From an uncultured Verrucomicrobiota bacterium (lineage in GTDB: Bacteria; Verrucomicrobiota; Verrucomicrobiia; Opitutales; Opitutaceae): DNA of 54,570 nucleotides. The stretch spans positions 1-54,570 of the forward strand of contig CAIQAB010000014.1 in assembly GCA_903869675.1 (NCBI GenBank), written 5' to 3'. The notes below the pieces were generated by a model that was not told the DNA's origin, searched no databases, and was given only the letters and a program-made list of their open reading frames with translations. Shown here piece by piece: positions 33,676-42,936 of this stretch. A program made the position numbers and the translations under genes. Position 1 is the first letter of the stretch, and every line of letters starts with the position of its first letter.

Positions 33676-34881
33676 ATGATAACCATGACCACGCTGTCCC
33701 ACCCCGACCGCGCCCCGAGTGACTCCCTTTTGACCGCGCCCGCGCCGGACGCCGCGCCCTCCTGTCTGGAGCCCATTCGCGCCGCCGCCGCCCCTGCCGA
33801 AACGCCCGAACGCAATAATCTGCAGCTCTACCTTCAAGAAATCGGCAAGACGGCCCTGCTGACCATCGAGGAAGAGATCACCCTCGCGAACCGCATCATG
33901 AAGGGTGATAAGGCCGCCCGAGACCACATGATCAGCGCCAACCTGCGCCTAGTGGTGAAGATCGCGATGGACTACAAGGACTTCGGCCTGCCCCTCCTCG
34001 ACCTCATCAGCGAGGGTAATATCGGCCTGATCAAGGCCGTCGAACGCTTCGACCCCACCAAGGGCGGCAAACTTTCCACCTACGCCGCCTGGTGGATCAA
34101 GCAGTCCATTAAACGCGCCCTCGCCAACCAGTCGAAAACCATCCGCCTGCCCGTCCACCTCGTTGATAAGATTTCCAAGATGCGCAAGACCGCCCTAGCC
34201 CTCACCGAGGAACTCGGCCGCGAACCCACCGACGAAGAGATCGCCATTGAACTCCAGGTGCCCACCAGCAAGGTCGCCCACCTAAAATCCGTCAGCGTCC
34301 GCCCCGCCTCCCTCGATGCCCCCATCGGCGAGGAAGGCGATTCTACCACCTTCGGCGAACTTGTGGGCGATGAAAACGCCGCCACCCCATTCGAACGGCT
34401 CCACGTCACCAGCCAGACCACCGCCCTCAACTCCCTCGTCGCCACTCTCGATCCCCGCGAGGCCGAGATCATCCGCTACCGCTTCGGCCTAGACGGACGT
34501 GACGAACTGACCCTCGAAGAGGTAGGTGCCAAGTTCCGGGTCACTCGCGAACGCGTTCGCCAGCTCCAGAACCTTGCCCTATCAAAAATGCGCAAAACCC
34601 TGTCCAAACAAGAGGAGCAACGCACCACGGAGGAGATCGAGCTCGAGGAGAAACAGCGCGCCCGCGAGGAGGTCATCCGCGAGTTCATCGCCACCCGAGC
34701 GCCAGCCGATGCCGCGCCCCATGCCGTCGCCAAGCCCCTCCCCACCGTCACCACCGAGGCCCCCCGCCGCGCTCCTAAGGTCGCCGCCAAGCGTTCGGCC
34801 AAACCCATAGCCTCCAGCGCGTCACCTTTCGCCCCCAAGGCCGTCGGCGCGCTCGGAGCCAAGCTCTACGGCAAACGCTGA
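33676..34881 (+). CDS. RNA polymerase group 2 sigma-70 factor with basic C-terminal tail
   Basis: 401-residue primary-type sigma factor lacking region 1.1. Region 1.2 is 'LQLYLQEIGKTALLTIEEEI', region 2 contains 'LRLVVKIAMDY', 'LDLISEGNIGLIKAVERFDP' and 'FSTYAAWWIKQSIKRAL'-like text (here 'LSTYAAWWIKQSIKRAL'). Region 3 includes 'IRLPVHLVDKISK', and region 4 has 'LTLEEVGAKFRVTRERVRQLQ'. After region 4 (about residue 315) there is an extra tail of about 86 residues: a charged helix, then a Pro/Ala/Lys/Arg-rich segment. Stress or stationary-phase sigma is the likely role (RpoS/SigB-like usage), but this cannot be read directly. Confidence 0.9.
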   Translation: MITMTTLSHPDRAPSDSLLTAPAPDAAPSCLEPIRAAAAPAETPERNNLQLYLQEIGKTALLTIEEEITLANRIMKGDKAARDHMISANLRLVVKIAMDYKDFGLPLLDLISEGNIGLIKAVERFDPTKGGKLSTYAAWWIKQSIKRALANQSKTIRLPVHLVDKISKMRKTALALTEELGREPTDEEIAIELQVPTSKVAHLKSVSVRPASLDAPIGEEGDSTTFGELVGDENAATPFERLHVTSQTTALNSLVATLDPREAEIIRYRFGLDGRDELTLEEVGAKFRVTRERVRQLQNLALSKMRKTLSKQEEQRTTEEIELEEKQRAREEVIREFIATRAPADAAPHAVAKPLPTVTTEAPRRAPKVAAKRSAKPIASSASPFAPKAVGALGAKLYGKR

Positions 34882-34903
34882 TCCCACTGCGTCGCCGCCC
34901 CCT

Positions 34904-34933
34904 GCCCGCCCTTAAACCGGGGCGGGCTTTTTT
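34904..34933 (+). terminator. Rho-independent terminator after the sigma factor gene
   Basis: An 8 bp GC stem (GCCCGCCC with GGGCGGGC) around an 8 nt loop, followed directly by six T residues, 23 bp after the stop codon. Confidence 0.9.
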
Positions 34934-34947
34934 GCGTCCCGACTTTG

Positions 34948-35715
34948 TCAGGCGCCTAGCTTTAAACCCGCCACCCATTCGGCAAGCGTTTTGCACTCTG
35001 CCGCCGTGAGCGCGTCGTGGTCGCCAGGCGGCATGGCCTCGTCGTCGTCGCGTGGTAAGGCGATTCGCCGCAGCACCTCGCTCGCCTCCGGGTCACCCGG
35101 GACTATCCCCGGCTCGCCACTCCGACCCTTGGCGAAGGCCCCCGCCAGCGTATCCAGTCGCAACCGCCCCTTCTGTTTGTCCTCGCCATGGCAATCCACG
35201 CAGTTGTTCACCAGTAGCGGATGCACTGGATCCGAATGCGCTTCCGGGGTGATTACCATCGCCACTGCCCCCGTGGACTTACCCTTGGGCCGAGACCACG
35301 CCAGCAGCCCGTCCCCATGGGTCAACTCCGCCCCCAAGTGCCCGGCCAACGCCGTCGTCACCGCGAGCAATAAAAGGCCAATCCGCCCCGCCACGAGCCC
35401 TCGGCGTGCGTGCAGCCACCAAGCGAGTGCCGCCATCCCTGCGCAGGACAACCCCGCCCATCGATGCCAACTTAGCACCGCGTCTGGATACCCTCCCCGC
35501 ATAGCCAGCATCAGACCCGCCGCCGCCGTAAAAATCGCCGCGAACACGTTGGCCGCCAGCAAACGCGTCACCAAGCCGCGTCCCTCGTGATCCCGCCCAG
35601 TCCAGATTTCGAGGCAGAGCGCCGCAGCCACAAAGCCAACGGGAAAATGCAGGAGCAAGAGGTGAAGGTTGCCTACGACAGGGGGCAGAGCGTCAAACCA
35701 CATAAAACCACCCAA
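34948..35715 (-). CDS. DUF2231-like membrane protein with c-type cytochrome domain
   Basis: 255 residues. Residues 1 to about 150 contain four membrane helices with conserved histidines ('NLHLLLLHFPVGFVAAAL', 'LSWHRWAGLSCAG', 'AGHLGAELTHGDG'), resembling the DUF2231 haem-type membrane module. After a linker, a planctomycete-type cytochrome c domain begins with a C-x-x-C-H haem site in 'LLVNNCVDCHGEDKQKGRLRLDT' (core 'CVDCHGEDKQKG') and ends 'MPPGDHDALTAAECKTLAEWV'. It is probably a periplasm-facing electron-transfer protein. It lies 43 bp downstream of the exosortase gene on the same strand. Confidence 0.82.
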   Translation of the reverse strand: MGGFMWFDALPPVVGNLHLLLLHFPVGFVAAALCLEIWTGRDHEGRGLVTRLLAANVFAAIFTAAAGLMLAMRGGYPDAVLSWHRWAGLSCAGMAALAWWLHARRGLVAGRIGLLLLAVTTALAGHLGAELTHGDGLLAWSRPKGKSTGAVAMVITPEAHSDPVHPLLVNNCVDCHGEDKQKGRLRLDTLAGAFAKGRSGEPGIVPGDPEASEVLRRIALPRDDDEAMPPGDHDALTAAECKTLAEWVAGLKLGA

Positions 35716-35758
35716 CCCGCCCGCAACCGAAACGCCAACTCAAGTTTTGGCCCGGGGC

Positions 35759-36688
35759 TCACCTCGGTGCAGCCGCAGTGGCGTCGCGCGCTTCGCAAGC
35801 CGGCTTGGTGTCAGCCACGGGACGCCAAGCCAACCAAACGACAAAGCCCAATCCAGCCCAGAGAGCAAAGGTGCCAGCCACCTCATGCATCTCATGGTAT
35901 CGGCCCGGAAAAAACGGTGCGCTCAAGGAAATTACCAGAATCCGGCCCACATTGGCTGCAAAGCCCGTGATCAAAGCAACGGGGACTAGCGCCGCGACTA
36001 CCCACGCACGCCGGCCAGAGATCCCGCCCGCCAGGATGGCCACCAAGGCTGCCGAAGTGATGAGCCCGAATCCATTGCACTCGGTCGCGACCAGAAAATT
36101 CTGTCCCGACACCGTGAGGATTAGCTGCGGATCGCCCGGGGTCCCGGTCAGTGTCAAACGAGGTGCGATTTCCACCGCGTTGAGCACCCACGCCGCGCCC
36201 CCGCCCGCAAGTTGCCGCAACGGCCAGTCCAAAAGCGGAAACGCCAGAATAATGACCAGTAGCGCCGAAAAGCCCGCCACCAAGGGGCGGAAATAGCAGT
36301 AACCCTTCGTCCCGAAAAGCGCCCGCAAACAGCCGGCCATCGCGAACGCAAAGCCCGGCAGGACCAGCAGGCTCCACTTTAAGGCACCCGCCGCCCCCAC
36401 CAACGCGAAAGCCGCGGTCAATAGCCCCAAAGTGGGATTGCCCAGATCACCCAAGAACCGCAGCTCCCTCCGTTGCCGCCAAGCCACCAAAGCCGCCGCC
36501 ATGATTAAGATTAAGAAACCTTGGCGGATCTGCGCGCGAGCCACCGTCTCCACCACGATCCAGTGCGTAACCGGCCAGAATACCGCCGCAGTCGCACCCA
36601 ATACCGCCCAGATTATCCAGCGCCCGCCCGGTTCGGCGGCAGAGTCGGGGCGCGCTTTGGCAACGGTCTCAGAATCCATCCCCTTCAA
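35759..36688 (-). CDS. Exosortase/archaeosortase family transpeptidase
   Basis: 309-residue polytopic membrane protein with about eight helices. The catalytic triad of the EpsH family is visible: Cys in 'VATECNGFGLITSAALVAI', Arg in 'GFAANVGRILVI' and His in 'YHEMHEVAGTFALWAG'. Exosortases cut proteins carrying a C-terminal PEP-CTERM-type signal and pass them on to the cell surface. No PEP-CTERM target and no EpsI-like partner is visible in the window, so the subtype is unknown. In-frame starts are at 36688 and 36679. Cotranscription with the cytochrome gene is likely. Confidence 0.88.
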   Translation of the reverse strand: MKGMDSETVAKARPDSAAEPGGRWIIWAVLGATAAVFWPVTHWIVVETVARAQIRQGFLILIMAAALVAWRQRRELRFLGDLGNPTLGLLTAAFALVGAAGALKWSLLVLPGFAFAMAGCLRALFGTKGYCYFRPLVAGFSALLVIILAFPLLDWPLRQLAGGGAAWVLNAVEIAPRLTLTGTPGDPQLILTVSGQNFLVATECNGFGLITSAALVAILAGGISGRRAWVVAALVPVALITGFAANVGRILVISLSAPFFPGRYHEMHEVAGTFALWAGLGFVVWLAWRPVADTKPACEARDATAAAPR

Positions 36689-36848
36689 TAGCCCAACCGC
36701 GCCAGCTAGACAAGCACCGCATCCTGCCGCCCCGGGGCGACCGGGATGAATACATTATCAAATCGCCCGCCCTTGCCCCCGACGCGCGGCTCACTTTGCT
36801 GCTACCATGCCGTCGTGCTTCACACCCACCACCACCGGCCACCCACTC

Positions 36849-38966
36849 ATGCCCAACCACGTTTGGAATTTTTTTCGCATCGGCGGCTTTGACCAAGTCG
36901 CCCTGACCTCCGCCGCCGACCTCGAAAACCTCCATACCCTCGACCCCAAACTCTGGTGCGCACTTTCCTGCCCGGTTAAGGGCTTGGAAATCGACGAGAA
37001 AACCTTGGCCCTGATCGACACCGACGGCGATGGCCGCATCCGGGTGCCCGAACTGCTCGCCGCCATCGCGTGGGCAAAACCCTATTTCAAAGACCTAGCC
37101 GTCCTTCTCTCCGGTCAGGATTCCCTCGGGTTGAACGACTTTGCCACCACCCCCAAAGGGCAGTCCGCCGCCGCTTCCGCCCGCCGCATCCTCACTTCGC
37201 TCGGCAAACCCACCGCCATCGCCATCTCACTGGCCGAGGCCGCCGACACCGCCAAGCTCTACGCCTCCGCTCATCTGAACGGCGACGGCATTATCACCGC
37301 CTCCACTGCCGCGGATCCCGCCCTCTCCGCCGTCCTGAACGATATTTTAGAGACGACCGGCGGCATCCCCGATCGCTCCGGCCTCGCCGGTGTCGATCTC
37401 CCGCGTATCGATGCGTTCTTCGCCGACCTCTCCGCCCATGTCGAGTGGGCCAACCACGCCGATTCCCCCGCTATCCTCACGCTGGGTGAAGCCACCCCGC
37501 GGGCCGCCGCCGCCGTCGCCACCGTGCGCGCCAAAGTCGACGACTATTTCGCCCGCGCCCGCCTCGCTGCCTTCGATCACCGCGCCCTTGCCGCCGTAAA
37601 TGGCTCAGAAGGTGACTACCTCTCACTGGCCGGCCGAGACCTGACCACTGCCGCCAGCGAGGTCGCCCACCTCCCCCTCGCCCGCATCGCCGCCGGCCAG
37701 CCCCTCCCACTGCTCGAAGGAGTTAACCCTGCCTGGGCCTCCGCCGTCGCCATCCTTCACCGCGACGCCGTTACGCCCGCCTTTGGCCCTGCCTTTACTT
37801 CGCTGACGGAGACACAATGGACCGTCCTTAAAACCAAAGTGGAGGCCTATGCCACCCACGTCGCCACCAAAACCGGCGCCGCCGTCGAAAAACTCAGCCC
37901 CGGTCGCATCCAGGATCTCGCCACCAAGGCCCCCGCCATCCGCGCCGCCCTCGCCGATCTCATCACCCAAGATGCCGCCCTCGCTCCCGAGTTCGAAGCA
38001 ATAGCGAGCGTTGAAAAACTCCTTCGCTACACCCGCGATTTTCGCTCCCTGCTGCATAATTACGTTAATTTTTTCGACTTCTACTCGCCCGACCGGCTGG
38101 CCGTTTTTCAGGCCGGCACTCTCTACCTCGATAACCGTTCCACCGAGTTTTGCTTGGAAGTCGCCGGACCTGCCCCGCTCGCCGCCATGAGCAAGGCCTA
38201 TATCGCCTATTGCGATCTGAAGCGCCCCGGCGGCGCCACCCGTAAAATTGCCGCCTGTTTCACCCAGGGCGATGGCGACTACCTGTTTGTCGGCCGCAAC
38301 GGCCTCTTCTACGACCGCCAAGGCCGCGACTGGGATGCCACCGTCACTGCCATCGTCGACAACCCCATCAGCGTGCGCGAGGCCTTCTTCGCGCCCTATA
38401 AAAAATTCGTCCGCATGGTCGAGGAGCAGGTCGCCAAACGCGCCGCCGCCGCCGACACAGACGCCACCAACAAGCTCGCCGCCGCAGCCGATCAGACCGC
38501 CAACGCCGATAAGGCCGTCAAGCAAGCCGAGCCTAAGAAAATCGACATCGGCACTGTCGCCGCCATGGGCGTGGCCGTCGGCGCCATCGGCGGAGCGCTC
38601 GGAGCCATCGCCACCGGCTTGGCCAAGCTGACGATTTTCCAACTCACACTAGTGCCCCTCGGCCTCATGCTCGTGATCTCCGGCCCCTCCATGCTCATCG
38701 CGTGGCTTAAACTCCGTCAGCGCACCCTCGCACCCCTGCTTGAGGCCAATGGTTGGGCCGTAAACGGACGCGTCGGTATCAACATCCCCTTCGGCACCAA
38801 ACTCACCGAACGCGCCGTGCTCCCTCCCGGCAGCAAGCTTGACCTCAACGATCCCTACCGCGACCGCACCTCCGCCCGCCGCGCTCGGATCGTCCTGTTC
38901 GGGACTCTGGCCATTCTTCTTATCGTCGCCGCTTGGTTAGCGAAGGTCTGGCCCTTTTCCTCCTGA
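36849..38966 (+). CDS. Large membrane protein with N-terminal EF-hand, unknown function
   Basis: A roughly 705-residue protein from the ATG at 36849; an ATG at 36807 adds 14 residues. Residues 57-68 are a perfect EF-hand calcium loop (D57, D59, D61, G62, I64, E68), and a second weaker loop lies near 'HLNGDGIITA'. A long Ala-rich helical region (about 100-400) is followed by a conserved-looking block with aromatic residues ('RDFRSLLHNYVNFFDFYS'). Two hydrophobic hairpins then occur near the C-terminus (about 590-640 and 680-700). I cannot assign a function. The strand direction is set by codon pattern and by the intact 2.1 kb frame. Confidence 0.75.
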   Translation: MPNHVWNFFRIGGFDQVALTSAADLENLHTLDPKLWCALSCPVKGLEIDEKTLALIDTDGDGRIRVPELLAAIAWAKPYFKDLAVLLSGQDSLGLNDFATTPKGQSAAASARRILTSLGKPTAIAISLAEAADTAKLYASAHLNGDGIITASTAADPALSAVLNDILETTGGIPDRSGLAGVDLPRIDAFFADLSAHVEWANHADSPAILTLGEATPRAAAAVATVRAKVDDYFARARLAAFDHRALAAVNGSEGDYLSLAGRDLTTAASEVAHLPLARIAAGQPLPLLEGVNPAWASAVAILHRDAVTPAFGPAFTSLTETQWTVLKTKVEAYATHVATKTGAAVEKLSPGRIQDLATKAPAIRAALADLITQDAALAPEFEAIASVEKLLRYTRDFRSLLHNYVNFFDFYSPDRLAVFQAGTLYLDNRSTEFCLEVAGPAPLAAMSKAYIAYCDLKRPGGATRKIAACFTQGDGDYLFVGRNGLFYDRQGRDWDATVTAIVDNPISVREAFFAPYKKFVRMVEEQVAKRAAAADTDATNKLAAAADQTANADKAVKQAEPKKIDIGTVAAMGVAVGAIGGALGAIATGLAKLTIFQLTLVPLGLMLVISGPSMLIAWLKLRQRTLAPLLEANGWAVNGRVGINIPFGTKLTERAVLPPGSKLDLNDPYRDRTSARRARIVLFGTLAILLIVAAWLAKVWPFSS

Positions 38967-38987
38967 AACCAGCCCACGCTACTACCC

Positions 38988-39377
38988 ATGATTCGCACTG
39001 GAATCCTCAACCCCGCGCTGCTGAGCCTGCTCGCACGCGTCCGCCACACGAACACCTTGGTCATCGCCGATCGCGGTTTCCCCTTCTGGCCGGATCTCGA
39101 GACCGTTGACTTGTCCTTGGTGGACGACACCCCCACCGTCGCCCAAGTCGTCACCGCCCTGCGCCCTAATTTTTTCATCGGCCGGGTCTTTACCGCCACG
39201 CAGGTGCATGAAGCCAATTCCGCCGGTAAACTCGCCCGCCACCTCGCCGCCTTGGACGGGTTACCCATCACTTTTGAACCCCACATCGAATTGAAGAAAC
39301 GCGTGCCCTTCGCCATCGGACTGATCCGCACTGGCGACACGACCCAATACGGCAACCTTATCCTGGAGTCAGCCTGA
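38988..39377 (+). CDS. rbsD: RbsD-family sugar mutarotase (pyranase)
   Basis: 129-residue member of the RbsD/FucU family, which interconverts ring forms or anomers of imported sugars. The catalytic His20 and the nearby Asp28 are kept ('RVRHTNTLVIADRGFP'), as is the C-terminal 'RTGDTTQYGNLIL' with the conserved Tyr. The sequence is closer to RbsD than to FucU. Here it heads a carbohydrate locus with a GH95 enzyme, sugar dehydrogenases and an RbsBAC-type importer, so the substrate may be L-galactose or L-fucose rather than ribose. Confidence 0.88.
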   Translation: MIRTGILNPALLSLLARVRHTNTLVIADRGFPFWPDLETVDLSLVDDTPTVAQVVTALRPNFFIGRVFTATQVHEANSAGKLARHLAALDGLPITFEPHIELKKRVPFAIGLIRTGDTTQYGNLILESA

Positions 39378-39413
39378 CCCGTTACATCGCTCCCATTGTC
39401 CGAACCCTACCCC

Positions 39414-41870
39414 ATGTCCCTCCGCTCTCGCTGCCACCTAACCCTGCTTGCTTTCGCCCACCTGCTGATGCCGCACACCTCTGCCGCCGCCGACACCCCG
39501 CCCCCCAACCCCGCGTTCGTCCTGCACTATGATCGACCCGCCTCGGTCTGGACCGAAGCCCTGCCGCTCGGCAATGGCCGGTTGGGCGCCATGGTGTTTG
39601 GGGGCGTGGAGAACGAGCAACTGCAATTGAACGAATCCACGTTCTGGGCCGGCGCCCCCCGCAGTTGGAACAACCCCGCCGCCCGGGATGCCCTTGCCGA
39701 AGTGCGGACCGCCCTGTTCGCCGGTGACTATGTCGCTGCCACCCGGCTGAGCAAAAAAATGCAGGGCTCCTTCACCCAGTCTTACTTGCCGCTCGGGTAT
39801 CTGAATCTCGCCTTCCCGTCTGAAACGGGCGCTAAAATCGAGGACTATACCCGCTCACTCGACCTCGATCGCGCCGTCACCACCGTGCGCTATCGCAGCG
39901 GGGATACCTGCTTCACCCGCGAAGTATTTTGCAGTTTCCCTGATCAAGTAATCGTTGTCCGCCTCACCGCCGATCAGCCGGGTCGCATCAGCTTCCGCGC
40001 CACCACCGATAGCTTGGTCCGCCACACGAGTGCGACAACCGGCGCCAGCACCCTGGTGCTGCGTGCCAAGGCCCCCGAGCATATGGAGCCTAGCTATCGT
40101 AAATCACCCAATCCTGTTTGTTACGACGAGAGTGAGAACCCCGAGGGTATGCGTGCCGAGCTGCTCGTGCATGTGCTCGCCGCCGGGGGCAAGACAACCG
40201 CTGAAAACGCCGCCATCACCGTCACTGGCGCCGACTCGGCCACCCTTCTGCTCTCCGCCGGCACCAGCTTCAACGGACCGGACAAATCCCCCGGTCGCGA
40301 AGGGCGTGACGAACACGCCGAGGCCGCCCGACCGCTCGAAGAAACCTCTGGTCGATCGGCGGAGGAGTTGCTCCAACGTCACCTGACTGACCATCAATCG
40401 TTGTTCCGGCGCGTCCACCTCGACCTCGGGACCTCCGCCGGAACCGCCTCACTCACCACCGATGCCCGCCTAGCCCGTTTCCGCGACGGCCAAGAGGACC
40501 CCCAACTCGCCACCTTGCTGTTTAACTTTGGTCGTTACCTGCTGATCGCCAGCTCCCGCCCAGGTGGCCTACCCGCTAATCTCCAGGGCATCTGGAACGA
40601 CGCCCTCCGGCCACCCTGGTCCTCGAACTGGACGCTCAACATCAATACCCAGATGAACTATTGGCCCGCCGAGACCACCAATCTCGCCGAATGCCATGAG
40701 CCACTGTTTTCGTTAATCGAAAAACTCGCCGTGAACGGACGGGAAACCGCCCGGATAAACTACGGCGCAAGCGGCTGGGTTAGCCATCACAACTCCGACC
40801 TCTGGGCCCAGACTGCCCCTGTCGGCGACTTCGGCAACGGCGATCCCCGGTGGGCCAACTGGCAGATGAGCGCCGGTTGGCTCAGCCAGCACCTGTGGGA
40901 ACACTACGCCTTCGGACGCGACCTCGAGTTTCTTCAAAATCGCGCCTGGCCGAGCATGAAAGGGGCAGCCGAATTTTGCCTCGATTGGCTCGTGGAGGAC
41001 GGTCAAGGCCACCTCGTGACCGCCCCAGGCACCTCGCCCGAGCTGAACTTCAAAACCGCCGATGGCCAAGGCGCCAGCGTCGCCATCGCCCCCACCATGG
41101 ACATGGCCATTATCTGGGATCTGTTCACCAACGTGCTGGAAGCAGCGCAGGAGCTGAAAATCGAGGACGCTTTCACGGCTCGCGTGACCGCCGCCCGCGC
41201 CCGCCTCCTGCCGCCCAGCCCCGGCTCTCGTGGCCAGTTGCGCGAGTGGGCCCACGATCCGATGGAGGAAGACGTGCACCACCGCCACGTTTCCCATCTC
41301 TTCGGCGTTTACCCCGGCCGCCAGCTCACCGCCGATCAGCCCGAACTTTTTAACGCCGCCCGCCACTCCCTGGAAATCCGCGGTGATGATGGCACTGGCT
41401 GGTCCCTTGGCTGGAAACTCAATCTATGGGCACGTTTCCTCGACGGCCGACACGCCTACGTTTTCGTGAAGAATCTCCTCCGCCCCGTCATCGACGCGAA
41501 GGAGACCAAGGTAACCGGCGGCGGCGTCTACCCTAACCTGTTCGATGCCCACCCGCCCTTCCAGATCGACGGTAATTTCGCCTTCACCGCCGGCATCGCC
41601 GAGCTGCTGCTTCAAAGCCACCACGGAGAACTCCACCTCCTGCCCGCGCTCCCCCCTGCCTGGCCTGACGGCTCCGTCACCGGCCTGCGTGCCCGCGGTG
41701 GCTTTGAAGTAGATCTCGCTTGGAAATCGGGAGCGTTGGAATCCGCCGTGATCCGCAGCCAGGCCGGCGCTCCGCTCCGCGTCCGCCTCGGCGACCGCAC
41801 GCTGGATATTTGTTTGGAACGCGACCATTCCATCCGCCTTGAACCCGCCAAGTTCACCGCTACGCGCTGA
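39414..41870 (+). CDS. Glycoside hydrolase family 95 (alpha-L-fucosidase/alpha-L-galactosidase)
   Basis: 818 residues from the ATG at 39414 (MSLRSR), chosen because it gives a signal peptide ending near 'HTSAAA'. The GH95 N-terminal domain opens with '[20 protein letters not shown]' and '[13 protein letters not shown]'. The (alpha/alpha)6 catalytic domain has '[15 protein letters not shown]', the Asn pair in '[12 protein letters not shown]', the Glu in '[10 protein letters not shown]' and the Asp in '[17 protein letters not shown]'. GH95 inverts alpha-1,2-linked L-fucose or L-galactose ends. With the neighbouring L-galactose-dehydrogenase-like gene, either sugar is possible. Export to periplasm or beyond is expected. 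Confidence 0.93.
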   Translation: MSLRSRCHLTLLAFAHLLMPHTSAAADTPPPNPAFVLHYDRPASVWTEALPLGNGRLGAMVFGGVENEQLQLNESTFWAGAPRSWNNPAARDALAEVRTALFAGDYVAATRLSKKMQGSFTQSYLPLGYLNLAFPSETGAKIEDYTRSLDLDRAVTTVRYRSGDTCFTREVFCSFPDQVIVVRLTADQPGRISFRATTDSLVRHTSATTGASTLVLRAKAPEHMEPSYRKSPNPVCYDESENPEGMRAELLVHVLAAGGKTTAENAAITVTGADSATLLLSAGTSFNGPDKSPGREGRDEHAEAARPLEETSGRSAEELLQRHLTDHQSLFRRVHLDLGTSAGTASLTTDARLARFRDGQEDPQLATLLFNFGRYLLIASSRPGGLPANLQGIWNDALRPPWSSNWTLNINTQMNYWPAETTNLAECHEPLFSLIEKLAVNGRETARINYGASGWVSHHNSDLWAQTAPVGDFGNGDPRWANWQMSAGWLSQHLWEHYAFGRDLEFLQNRAWPSMKGAAEFCLDWLVEDGQGHLVTAPGTSPELNFKTADGQGASVAIAPTMDMAIIWDLFTNVLEAAQELKIEDAFTARVTAARARLLPPSPGSRGQLREWAHDPMEEDVHHRHVSHLFGVYPGRQLTADQPELFNAARHSLEIRGDDGTGWSLGWKLNLWARFLDGRHAYVFVKNLLRPVIDAKETKVTGGGVYPNLFDAHPPFQIDGNFAFTAGIAELLLQSHHGELHLLPALPPAWPDGSVTGLRARGGFEVDLAWKSGALESAVIRSQAGAPLRVRLGDRTLDICLERDHSIRLEPAKFTATR

Positions 41871-41890
41871 GCCCAGCCTAAATCCTCTTC

Positions 41891-42826
41891 ATGCACTACC
41901 GCACCCTCGGCGCCACCGGCGTCCAAGTCTCCGCCCTAGCCTATGGCGGCTCCTCCCTCGGTTCCGCCTTCCGCGCCATCGATGAGGCGGAGGGCATCCG
42001 CTCCGTCCATGTCGCACTCGATCACGGCATCAATCTGATCGACACCGCTCCTTATTATGGCGCCACCACCGCCGAGACCGTGCTGGGCAAAGCCCTCAAG
42101 ACCGTCGCCCGCGAACGCTATATCCTCGCCACCAAAGTCGCTCGCTACGGCCCGGAGCAAAAGGACTTCGATTTCTCGGCCGCTCGCGTAACTCGCAGCG
42201 TAGATGAAAGCCTGGCCCGCCTTGGAGTCGATTACGTCGATTTTATTCAGGTTCATGACATGGAATTCGGTGACCTGGACCAAATCGTGAACGAGACCAT
42301 TCCCGCCCTCCGCGCCGTGCAGGCCTCCGGCAAGGCCCGCTTCGTCGGCATCTCCTGCCTGCCCGTGCGATTGTTCAAACAGGTGCTGGATCGGGTCGTC
42401 GTGGATCAAATACAGAGCTACTGCCATTATTGCCTCAACGACACCGCTCTCTCCGACCTGCTTCCCTACCTGAAAGCCAAGGGCGTCGGCATCTTCAACT
42501 CCGCACCGCTCGCCATGCGTCTACTGAGCACCGAGGGTCCGCCGGCTTGGCATCCCGCCCCCGCTACTCTGCGGGCCGCCTGCGCCGAGGCCGCCGCAAT
42601 CTGCCACTCCCGCGGCACTGATCTAGGAAAACTCGCCCTGCAGTTCGCGATGGCGAACCCGGATATCCACACCCATATCGTCGGCACCGCTAGCCCCGCC
42701 CGCGTTTTACAAAACCTCGCCGATGCCTCCGCCCCCTTCGACCAGGAACTTCTCACCGAGGTCCTTCGCATTCTCTCTCCTATTCACAACCTGACCTGGT
42801 CCTCCGGCCGCCCCGAGAACAACTAG
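41891..42826 (+). CDS. Aldo/keto reductase, L-galactose dehydrogenase-like
   Basis: 311-residue TIM-barrel NAD(P) enzyme. The AKR tetrad is visible: Asp in 'NLIDTAPYYG' with Tyr, Lys in 'ILATKVARYG', His in 'IQVHDMEFG'. Several blocks closely resemble plant/fungal L-galactose dehydrogenase: 'HDMEFGDLDQIVNETIPAL', 'IQSYCHYCLNDTALSDLLPYL' (in part), 'PLAMRLLSTEGPPAWHPA'. It is expected to oxidise L-galactose or its 6-deoxy form L-fucose to the 1,5-lactone. It sits 20 bp after the GH95 gene and upstream of an LgoD-like dehydrogenase and a lactonase. Confidence 0.87.
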   Translation: MHYRTLGATGVQVSALAYGGSSLGSAFRAIDEAEGIRSVHVALDHGINLIDTAPYYGATTAETVLGKALKTVARERYILATKVARYGPEQKDFDFSAARVTRSVDESLARLGVDYVDFIQVHDMEFGDLDQIVNETIPALRAVQASGKARFVGISCLPVRLFKQVLDRVVVDQIQSYCHYCLNDTALSDLLPYLKAKGVGIFNSAPLAMRLLSTEGPPAWHPAPATLRAACAEAAAICHSRGTDLGKLALQFAMANPDIHTHIVGTASPARVLQNLADASAPFDQELLTEVLRILSPIHNLTWSSGRPENN

Positions 42827-42833
42827 AACTAGT

Positions 42834-42925
42834 GAAGTAGCGAGTAGCGGGTAGTGCGTAGCGAGCCTCACGATCCGCGCGCGTTTTCCGCTCCGCCCTA
42901 CTCGATACCCGCTACCCGCTACTTC
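42834..42925. repeat. Heptamer-built inverted repeat (intergenic hairpin)
   Basis: Left arm 42834-42865 consists of 7 bp units of the type GTAGCGA/GTAGCGG/GTAGTGC. Right arm 42898-42925 carries the reverse complement units (CTACCCG and relatives). GAAGTAGC...GGGTAG pairs with CTACCCGCTACTTC. It fills the 110 bp gap between two sugar-dehydrogenase genes and has the look of a dispersed intergenic repeat. Confidence 0.75.
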
Positions 42926-42936
42926 CCCCACTCCCC

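Noticed and set aside
37623-38642. Long minus-strand frame (339 codons) inside the EF-hand gene
   Set aside because: Antisense shadow; repetitive Gly/Val/Asp text and no family resemblance, whereas the plus frame has an EF-hand and membrane segments.
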